The position numbers and the translations under genes are program-made. From Dermacentor variabilis (Eukaryota > Arthropoda > Arachnida > Ixodida > Ixodidae), in assembly GCF_050947875.1 (NCBI RefSeq), contig NC_134570.1, forward strand, positions 207,853,750-207,917,749: a stretch of 64,000 nucleotides of DNA, given 5' to 3'. Within the stretch, counting starts at the first letter, position 1, and every line of letters starts with the position of its first letter. The notes beneath the pieces were generated by a model. That model was not told where the DNA came from. It did no database searches and worked only from the letters and a program-made list of their open reading frames with translations. Shown piece after piece: positions 56,540-64,000 of the stretch.

Positions 56540-57400
56540 TCCCCTGCTGACCGGGCCTACTCATGCGAACCTTCTGGACGTGGGCGTGGATGGTTTGCCC
56601 GTTTCAGCACGCGTCGACACTGGAGCGCAAATTTTCACCATGAATGCGGAGCTTCCAACGCGCTTTAAGAAAGTACTTACTCCTGCTCCAACTTGACTGC
56701 TCCAGGTCGCGGACGGTGGAACTCCGATCGACGCCCATACCACCAACGCCATACCGGGTGTCGCCCTCTGAGCGACAAGTTATCCAGAGTGAGGTTGACA
56801 AAATGCTTGCCAAAGGGACAATTGAACCCTCTTGCAGCCCGTGGGCTTCTCCTGTTGTTCTCGTCAAAAAGAAGGATAAGAACTGGCGATTCTGCGTTGA
56901 CTATCGTCATCTAAAACGATCACCAAGAAAGATGTATATCCACTTCCCCGCATTGATGATGCTCGAGATTGTCTGCACGGTGCCACTTATTTTTCATCGA
57001 TAGACCTTAGGTTGGGATATTGGGAAATGGCCGCGGATGAAATGAACCGTGAAAAGGCTGCATTCGTCACTCCAGACCACCTATATGAGTTGAGGGTAAT
57101 GTCTTTTGGCTTGGGAAATGCCCCAGGGACCTTTGAACGGAAGATGGATATTGCGTGGCTTGAAATGGTCCATTTCTTTGTGATACTTGGATGACGTCAT
57201 CGTATTATCTTCAACTTTTGTGACACATCTTGAAAGGTTTTCATGCGTTCTTTCTCTTTTTGGCACCGTTGACTTGCAGCTCAACTCGTCCAGCTGCCAC
57301 TTCGGTCACCACCAAATAACCATGCTCGCACATCGTCGATTCGCGAGGCATTTGCTCCGACCCCGCTAAAGTTCATGCTGTGCAGAATTTCCCCGTACCA
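56540..57400 (+). pseudogene. Gypsy protease remnant fused to RT by deletion
   Basis: Protease: EIPLLTGPTHANLLDVGVDG, VSARVDTGAQIFTMNAELP (intact DTG). Within about 100 bp the sequence becomes RT: YRVSPSERQVIQSEVDKMLA, SCSPWASPVVLVKKKDKNWR, FCVDYRHL. The roughly 200 residues that normally separate them are absent. RT continues with LGYWEMAADEMNREKAAFVT, MSFGLGNAPGTFERKMD and YLDDVIVLSS, the intact catalytic box. Frames change near 56690, 56915, 57170 and 57330. Confidence 0.78.
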
Positions 57401-57539
57401 ACTTGTGCCAAAGATGTTCGAAGCTTTCTTGGCCTTTGCTCTTACTTCCACAGGTGTCTGGAAAATTTCGCCCATGTTGCCCGTCGCCTGACCGACCTCC
57501 TCAAGAAAGACATTCCTTTAGACATTGCTTTCAGCTGAG

Positions 57540-58960
57540 GCTTTAAACAAGCGCCTGCTTTCTCGCAGCTCATAACGCTCCTTACTACAGCTCATGTTCT
57601 CGCCCATTTCGATGTATCCGCTCTGGCAGGAATCGGCACTGACGCCAGTTGCTACGGCATCGGCGCAATTTTAGGTCAACGTCAATGTGGGTAAAAGCAC
57701 GTTATCACCTACGCCAGCTGCCTCCTCTCCACCAGCTGAGCGCAATTGCTCGATTACCGAGCGCGAGTGTTTCGCCCTCATTGCGGCGGTGGGCAACTGC
57801 AGACCCTACATATATGGTCAACCATTTGCAGTTACAATCGATCACCACGCCCTTTGTTGGCTATCTTCCCTGAAGATCCCACTGGACGCCTCGGTCGCTG
57901 GGCTAGGTCATCTACGTCAGGATGCCGACAGCCTGTCTCATCATCCCGTCGATGCACCGGACCGTTTAGACGGTTTAGTTTAGTGCACCGATCTGCGTTC
58001 TTTCGCTCTCCACCTCGAAAGACATTGGTGCTGAACAACGACGCAATGTATCGTTACGGCACATTATCGAAAGCCTGCTCTCTGATCTGTCTGACCCATC
58101 CCTTCACATGTTCGTGCTACAAGATGGCATCCTGTAGCGCCGCAATATGCACCCCAACGGGTCCGAGCTCCGAACCGTCAGTCCGTCTCATCTTCAACAG
58201 ATTGTAGTCCAGCCACTGCAGGACATTCGCACCGCGGGACACCTTGGTGTCACTCGCACCTATGACCGAATTGGGCGACGGTTTTCTGGCCCCGTCTCAA
58301 CCGCTCCGTTTGGCGCTTTGTTTCCGCGTGTGAGTCGTGTCAACGCCGGAAAAGGCCATCTGTGCAGCCTGCTGGTCAGCTGCAGCTTTCGCACATACCG
58401 ACCGACCCTTTCTTTCGCGTTGGCGTTGGTCTTGTCGGACGATTCCCTATAGGCAATGGCAGAAATAGGTGGATTGCCGTCGCTATGGACTCTACAACCC
58501 GCTATGCCATTGCTAGAGCCCTACCGACCAGTTGCGCTACAGACGTCACTGATTTCTTGCTTCACGACGGTACCTTACACCACGGTGCACCTCGTGAACT
58601 TCTCACCGATCGCGGAAGGATACTTTCTCGCCAAAGTCATACACGACTTACTTCGATCATGTGCAACTAAACAGAAGTTTACTACCGCTCACCATTCTCA
58701 AATTAATGGTGTTACCAAACGCCTGAACCGCACATTAACTGACATGCTAGCAATGTCTTCCGATCATCGCAACTGCGACACTGCTATACCATTTGCCACA
58801 TTCGCCTACAACTCCTCGCGCCACGACACAGCTGGTTACCCACCCTTCTATCTCCTTTTCGGCCGTGAGTCAACTTTGCCTTTCGGTAATTTCCTTTCGA
58901 CCACACTCGACTCACCGACAGAGTACACTCGGTATGTGATAGCCACAGTGACCCAAGCAC
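57540..58960 (+). pseudogene. Gypsy RNase H and integrase
   Basis: RNase H: LAHFDVSALAGIGTDASCYG, ITERECFALIAAVGNCRPYI, TIDHHALCWLSSL. Integrase: zinc-finger remnant AGHLGVTRTYDRIGRRF, core VGVGLVGRFPIGNGRNRWIA (first Asp lost: GVD to GVG), FLLHDGTLHHGAPRELLTDR, then HHSQINGVTKRLNRTLTDML, where catalytic Glu is Lys. PFATFAYNSSRHDTAGYPPF and YLLFGRESTLPFGNFL follow. Frames shift repeatedly. The last 178 bp (58783-58960) recur at 63645. Confidence 0.8.
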
Positions 58961-58998
58961 GTTCCAGGACGTTCCAGTAGGTTCCAGGACGGAAGTTC
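58961..58998 (+). repeat. 10-bp tandem filler before LTR
   Basis: GTTCCAGGAC, GTTCCAGTAG, GTTCCAGGAC and a partial unit sit between the end of the integrase sequence and the LTR start at 59000. Not seen at the other flank. Confidence 0.8.
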
Positions 58999-58999
58999 C

Positions 59000-59227
59000 T
59001 GTAGCAAGTATGTGACGCCCCCTCGGGCATAATCTTGGTTCGCCCGCCAAGGTCGGTGGCCTGCTAAAGCTCGGCAGGCAACGTTGGTCACCGCACCGCA
59101 ATAAACACCGACAAGCACGGCTGCTCGCCGGTCAGTCATCGTTCAGCACCACCACGCTGTGGAGCGTCCGTCTATCGGAGGGTGCCACAAGCCCTCCCTT
59201 GTTCACGACCCGGGGTGGATCGTGACA
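59000..59227 (+). repeat. 5' LTR (228 bp)
   Basis: TGTAGCAAG...GTGACA, with AATAAA at 59100-59105. Followed at 59228 by the primer-site-like sequence. Confidence 0.92.
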
Positions 59228-59228
59228 C

Positions 59229-59246
59229 TGGCGACGAGTGCCCACG
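59229..59246 (+). promoter_or_regulatory. candidate primer binding site
   Basis: TGGCGACGAGTGCCCACG begins two bases after the LTR end. TGGCGAC-type sites are complementary to a tRNA 3' end in several Gypsy lineages, but which tRNA is not determined. Confidence 0.5.
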
Positions 59247-59299
59247 GATCGTCCCACTCCGACGCGAACGGCGAAACACCACCCCCCGTTGCTGTCGCC

Positions 59300-60110
59300 A
59301 TGCCGCTGTACAGAAGGCTCGAGCCGTTCGAGGGAGATGGGTCCGCCTGGCAAATTTACCAGGAGCAAGTCCACGTGTTCTTCCGGGCAAACGACACACC
59401 TGAGCCCAAACAGCGGGACATTTTCCTGGTCAGCTGCGGGACCCACGTCTTCAGCCTCTTGCTCGACCTTCTCAAGCCAGCCACGCCGCCCGTTAAGACG
59501 CTGGGTGAGCTGCTTGCCATACTTCGCTCGCATTTTAACCCACCACCGTCCACTCTAATGGAGCGTTTCAGCTTCAAAAACCGGAGCCGCCGTGAAGGAG
59601 AGACCCTCGGGCAATTCGTTGCTGCGCTACGAGGGTTAGCGAGTGCCTGCGCCTTCGGGGACCAGCTGGACTCGCTGCTACGGGATCGTTTCGTCTGTGG
59701 CATCAACAACCCCGCCATGCAGACGCAACTCCTGGAGCTTCTCGAGCACTCGCTTGATGACGCCGTGAAGGCAACGCTGGCAACGGAAGCTGCCGCCAAG
59801 GACGCCGGCGAGATTGCCCGTATGACTGGCTCACCGTCGGCGGAAGCGGCGGTCAACTAGTTGGCGACAAAGGGCAGTACTTGCGGTCGCTGTGGTGGTG
59901 CCCACTCCCCCTCACAGTGCCAGTTCTCTCAAGCACAATGCTTTACGTGCGGGAAAACTGGGCACCTCGCACGTGTATGCCGAAGGGTGAGGACGAACAG
60001 CAAACAGCAGCAGCAGCAGCCTCATTCAAGCCCACGTACCACACAAGCCCGCGGCCAGGGTAGCAGTCGCAAGGATATGCGGCGGGGACGTGCGGCAGCA
60101 GGCTCAAGTT
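59300..60110 (+). pseudogene. Gypsy Gag with two cysteine knuckles
   Basis: Starts at ATG 59300 (MPLYRRLEPFEGDGSAW). The capsid reads FEGDGSAWQIYQEQVHVFFR, LVSCGTHVFSLLLDLLKPAT, LAILRSHFNPPPSTLMERFS and RRRE-type GETLGQFVAALRGLASACAF. An in-frame TAG at 59858-59860 is followed without shift by the knuckles CGRCGGAHSPSQC and CFTCGKTGHLARVC. A Gln-rich run (about 60000-60020) precedes the protease. Confidence 0.85.
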
Positions 60111-63077
60111 CTTCCGCGGCCAGGCTTCACGTCTTGGCCGAGAACCCGCCGATTATTGACATGCGGCACACAGGTTTTGTACCGTCGTCTGTGCCGCCGT
60201 ACATGCTGACCGTCGAGATATGCGGGCACCCCATTTCCATGGAGCTGGACACAGGGGCTAGCGTGTAAGTAATGGCTGGGAAACTCTTCAAGCGTACCTT
60301 CCCCGGTGTTTCCGTCGAGGCTTCGGGCGTGATGCTGCGCAGCTACTCCGGGCAAATCTCCCAGGTCCAGGGTCAGGCACAGGTCAGCGTTCGCTTTGGC
60401 GACAGGGAGGCAACCCTTCCCCTTTACTTAACGGAGGGGTCGTCGCCGACGCTGCTGGGCCGCGACTGGATTCATGCACTGGGCGTTCGTCTGCCAGAGT
60501 AACAGGCAGCCAGCCTGCATGTGGTGCAACACGTCCCCAGCCTCCTGACAGAGTTCAAGTCCCTCTTCCAGCCAGGGGTGGGCACATTTGCTGGCACGAC
60601 GGCTGGCATCTATGTACCTGAGGGAACCCGGCCACGTTTTTTCAAGCCTCGCCCACTGCCATTCGCCCTGAAGGACGGGGTCAATTAGGAGCTGCAGCGG
60701 TTACAGCGAGAGGGCATCCTGGTACCTGTCAAGACATCTGAATGGGCCGCTCCCATCGTACCAGTCCTCAAGCGAGACGTCAGTGTCAGGATCTGCGGGG
60801 GTTTTAAGGATACCATCAACCCTGTCGCTACCGTCGAGAAGTACCCGCTGCCCCGGATTGAAGATCTCTGGTCAGCATTGTCCGGTGGACAGAAGTTTAC
60901 CAAGCTCGACCTCAGAGATGCTTACCAGCAGCTGGTGCTCCAGGATGCCTCCCGGAAGTATGTAACTATATCGACAACTTTGGGACTCTTTCAGTACACG
61001 CGCTTACCGTTTGGCGTGGCCTCGGCGCCAGCCATATTCCAGGGGGAGACGGACAACCTCTTCGGGGGCAGGAGGCACGTGGCGGTGTACTTGTACGACA
61101 TCCTGGTTACTGGCAGCGACGATGGGGACCACATGCAGAACCTGCACAACGTGCTGGCACGACTGCAGGACGCCGGCCTCAAGCCCAAGCTAGAAAAGTG
61201 CGTTTTCCTAGCCCCCAGCGTTGAGCACTTGGGATATGTCATTTCTCAGGCAGGCCTAGCTAGCCCCACCTTCCCGCAAAGTTGATGCTGTGCTTAAGGC
61301 GCGCAAGCCCCAGAACAAGAAGGAGCTTCAGGGCTACCTGGGCCTCATCAAATTCTACAGGAGTTTTCTGCCGAACCTGTCGCAGCATCTACAGCCACTC
61401 CATCTTCTGCTTCGAGATGGTCAACAATGGGTCTGGAAGAAGGAGCAGGACCAGGCCTTCCAGCGCAGCAAAGAGCTAATCACCAAGGCTCCAGTGCTGG
61501 TGCACTTCGATCCTGCTAAGCCTGTTCTCCTTACCGTAGATGCGTCGCCGTACGGTGTGGGAGCCGTCCTGGCACACCGGGACAAAGATGGCCAGGAACA
61601 CCCTGTGTCGTTTGCTTCTCGACGGCTTCATGCTGCAGAGCAACGTTACAGCCAGCTGGACAAGGAAGGTTTGGCCCTCATGTTCGGTGTCGAGCGCTTC
61701 CACCAGTACCTGTGGGGCCGGAAGTTCGAGGCGGTCACGGACCACAAGCCGCTGCTGGGGCTCCTGGGGCCTGATAATGCAGTTCCTGTGCAGGCATCAC
61801 CTCGAGTGGTACGCCGGGCCTTGAGGCTGGCAGCTTACAGTTACCAGCTGGTTTACCGTCCGAGAAAGGACCTGGGACCTGCTGATGCCCTGAGCAACCT
61901 GCCCCTGCCAGAGGTGCCTGATCCTGTTTCAGACACTGCTGAAGTGTTCATGCTGGAACACGCGTACCCGGAGGTGCTCTCCAGATCTGCGGTATCTCAA
62001 GCGACCATCCCGGACCCAGTCCTGTCTCAGGTGGTCAAGGCGGTGTCGCGTGGAGAGGAATTGCTGCAACAGGTCTATAGCCACAATGCCGCTGAGCTGA
62101 GCTTGCAGCAGGGCTGCTTACTGTGGGGTTCTAGGATGGTGATCCCACAAAGCCTCCGGTCCAGGGTCCTACAATTGTTGCACGCGGGTCATCCTGGTGT
62201 AGGAAAGACCAAGATGGTGGCCCGGTCCCATGTTTGGTGGCCTGGCCTGGGCCAAGACATCGCTCACTTAGTGCAGAGCTGCCAAATCTGCCAGGAGAAG
62301 CAGCGAGCCTCGCGTCGTGTGGAGTTCACCCCCTGGTCGTTCCCACAGAGACCCTGGTCCCGCCTACATGTGGATTTTGGAGACCATTTAAGGGCCATTA
62401 CTTCCTGGTGGTGGAGGACGCCTTTTCAAAGTGGGTGGAGGTTCTACCTACGACAGGTCTTCGCCGTTCAGGGGTTGCCGGATGTCATCGTGTCCGACAA
62501 TGGGCCTGCTTTCGCCAGCGCAGAGTACCTGGCCTGGCTGACGAAGAACAGAATCCCCGGGATGATGGTTCCACCGTACCACCCTGCTTCAAATGGTGCT
62601 GCCAAGCGGGTGGTGCAAACCATCAAAGAGAAAATCAAGAAGAGCCGGACTGGAGATTTCCGGACGCAGATTGCCCGGATACTGTTCCAGTACCGGACCA
62701 CACCCCACGATGTCACTGGCCGTGCCCCCTGTGAGCTCCTGCTGGGTCGGATGGTCAAGACACCCTTGGACGTCTTGCAACCGGACCTCCGATCCACAGT
62801 GCTTCTGAAGCAGCTGAAGCAGAAGCTAGCTGCTGACCAAGGATGCCGTCCCGGGCCTTTGCCAGAGTCGGGAGCTCCAGTTTTCGCCAGAAACTTCCGT
62901 CTTGGCCCACCCTGGTCTGCCGGACAGGTGGTATTTCCTGCCAGCGCCTCATCGCTGCTCGTCCGCATGCCAGATGGGGCCATGTGGCACAGACACGCCG
63001 ACCACGTCAGGCCTCGCCTCGGAACCTGGCCACCACCCTCGACTGCCACTACGGAGTTCCAGCCGCAGGAGGGCTAG
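60111..63077 (+). pseudogene. Gypsy Pol: protease, RT, RNase H, integrase
   Basis: Protease: SMELDTGASV, then a stop at 60266, and PTLLGRDWIHAL. RT: GGFKDTINPVATVEKYPLPR, FTKLDLRDAYQQLVLQDASR, LPFGVASAPAIFQGETDNL and the active site VYLYDILVTG, where YLDD reads YLYD. Stops fall at 59858, 60266, 60500 and about 60686. A frameshift near 61257 moves to the 61290-63077 block, open for 595 codons. RNase H: LTVDASPYGVGAVLAHRDKD, DKEGLALMFGVERF, DHKPLLGLLG. Integrase: HPGVGKTKMVARSHVWWPGL, CQICQEKQ, LHVDF (first Asp), VIVSDNGPAF (second Asp), SNGAAKRVVQTIK (Glu changed to Lys). Residues 365-387 are read in the wrong frame because of two compensating lesions (about 62380 and 62445). Confidence 0.88.
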
Positions 63078-63416
63078 CGGCAGCACCAGTCGCTTCCAGC
63101 GGAGCACCACTCACCTCGGAGGCTGCAACCGTAGCCAGTGGTGAGGCACTCGTTGGACCGGTGTCGAGCCCAGCACCCCTCACGAGGCCGACCACATCCT
63201 CTGGATGGAGCGAGGCAGGCCCAGGCAGCACCCGGCGTTGCCACACCCGACCCATCAACACCAGTGCCCAGGCGGACTACTCCACGGCGGAGGCCACCGG
63301 ACCGTTACTCGCCTAGATAGCAGGCAGCGCCGACCCAGCTAGGATGGAGGCAGAACCTCATATTGTGAACATGGACGTTTGTTTTTCATTTAACAAACAA
63401 ACTGGGGGTAAGGGGG
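63078..63416 (+). other. 3' untranslated region and polypurine tract
   Basis: GC-rich leader-like sequence after the Pol stop with domain-free open frames, then AT-rich DNA and the purine run GGGGGTAAGGGGG at 63404-63416 that would prime plus-strand synthesis. Confidence 0.65.
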
Positions 63417-63644
63417 TGTAGCAAGTATGTGACGCCCCTTCGGGCATAATCATGGTTCGCCCGCCGAGCTCGGTGTCCTGCTAATGTTCGGCAGGCAACA
63501 TTGGTCACCGCACCGCAATAAACACCGAAGAGCACGGCTGCTCGCCGGTCAGTCATCGTTCAGCACCACCACGCTGTGGAGCGTCGATCTATCGGAGGGA
63601 GCCACAAGCCTTCCCTTGTTCACGACCCGGGGTGGATCGTGACA
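63417..63644 (+). repeat. 3' LTR (228 bp)
   Basis: Same termini as the 5' LTR and preceded by the purine run. Immediately followed by integrase sequence of another Gypsy copy. Confidence 0.92.
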
Positions 63645-64000
63645 GCTATACCATTTGCCACATTCGCATACAATTCCTCGCGCCATGACACAGCTGCTTA
63701 CCCACCCTTCTATCTCCTTTTCGGCCGTGAGCCAACTTTGCATTTCGAGAATTTCCTTTCAATAACACTAGACTCACCGACAGAGTACACTCGGTATGCC
63801 ATAGCCACCGTGACCGAAGCATGCCCGATTGCCCGCATTCGTCTTTGTGCTTCGCAGACACTGCAGAAGTGCCGTTACGACCAGCGCCATCACAACGTGG
63901 AGTACGAACAAGGTGCTCCTGTGGTAGTTTGGTCTCCAACTTGGCGTGTTGGTCTTTCGCAGAAACTCCTCTCGCATTAGTACTGCCCTTATCGCACCTT
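63645..64000 (+). mobile_element. Gypsy integrase C-terminal fragment, second copy
   Basis: Begins abruptly after the LTR with AIPFATFAYNSSRHDTAAYP, PFYLLFGREPTLHFENFL and LDSPTEYTRYAIATVTEA. It then continues past the point where the left copy ends: RLCASQTLQKCRYDQRHHNV, EYEQGAPVVVWSPTWRVGLS. Clearly the same family as 58783-58960 but a different, less decayed copy. It continues beyond the window. Confidence 0.85.

Larger units (their letters stand above)
55240..58960 (+). mobile_element. Ty3/Gypsy element, plus strand, internally deleted
   Basis: Gag, protease, RT, RNase H and integrase in standard order with a large loss between protease and RT. No LTR pair could be identified. The left edge may hold an LTR end (..TTCCCGTAACA at about 55238-55256). 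The right end fades at 58960 into a decamer repeat. Its Gag tail is related to that of the minus-strand Gypsy to its left, so the two, lying head to head, are members of related families. Confidence 0.8.
59000..63644 (+). mobile_element. Ty3/Gypsy element, K02A2.6-like, with paired LTRs
   Basis: 5' LTR 59000-59227, PBS-like TGGCGACG at 59229-59236, a single gag-pol frame, 3' UTR, polypurine tract 63404-63416 and 3' LTR 63417-63644. The LTRs are equal in length (228 bp) and differ at about 14 positions by eye (roughly 6%). Flanks give no target duplication (left TTCC, right GCTA). Gag-pol has several nonsense codons and one frameshift. From memory its proteins resemble those annotated 'K02A2.6-like' in ticks; no search was run. 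Confidence 0.9.

Overview
The window is eukaryotic and consists almost entirely of transposable elements. I find no host protein-coding gene, rRNA or functional tRNA. Four things together point to a hard tick (Ixodidae): I/Jockey-type LINEs with CCHC gag knuckles and (TC)n, (CA)n or (CAT)n tails, an RTE LINE with an (ATG)n tail, CR1/L2-type LINEs with (TAAA)n tails, and a tRNA-derived SINE of a type I associate with tick genomes. The species cannot be fixed from sequence alone. Most element ORFs carry stops and frameshifts, so the window is an old, repeatedly re-invaded retrotransposon graveyard. One LINE fragment (50.3-52.6 kb) still has a fully open reading frame.

Layout. 0.9-3.3 kb: two LINE pieces in opposite orientation, resembling a 5'-inverted insertion. 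3.3-9.6 kb: a Ty3/Gypsy-type element whose integrase lies upstream of its reverse transcriptase (Gmr1-like order), with a SCAN-like capsid. 9.7-13.2 kb: a full-span but decayed CR1/L2-type LINE. 13.35-16.2 kb: a minus-strand I-type LINE followed by a SINE. 16.2-20.3 kb: LINE scraps and unassigned DNA. 20.3-21.5 kb: a second CR1/L2 3' end. 22.0-27.4 kb: an almost complete minus-strand I-clade LINE (gag-like ORF1, then EN-RT-RNase H-knuckle ORF2), head to head with a plus-strand I/Jockey-type LINE (27.45-38.4 kb). The RNase H domain of the latter is split by a Gypsy element with two LTRs (32.1-37.4 kb). 38.4-41.1 kb: TE-poor. 41.1-43.1 kb: minus-strand RTE.

44.7-55.2 kb is a Russian-doll locus. 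A minus-strand Gypsy element was invaded by a 4.1-kb DNA transposon with terminal inverted repeats of about 640 bp and an unclassified transposase-like gene (45.45-49.60 kb). It was also invaded by a LINE (50.34-52.60 kb) whose 5' junction carries a perfect 33-bp inverted copy of flanking target DNA. 55.2-59.0 kb is another Gypsy element on the plus strand. 59.0-63.6 kb is a K02A2.6-like Gypsy element with paired 228-bp LTRs, flanked on both sides by the same integrase segment. The sequence ends inside that right-hand copy.

The most novel items are the DNA transposon, the foldback LINE junction and the Gmr1-like element. Family assignments come from reading translated motifs. No database search or alignment was run, and element boundaries without LTRs, inverted repeats or tails are approximate.
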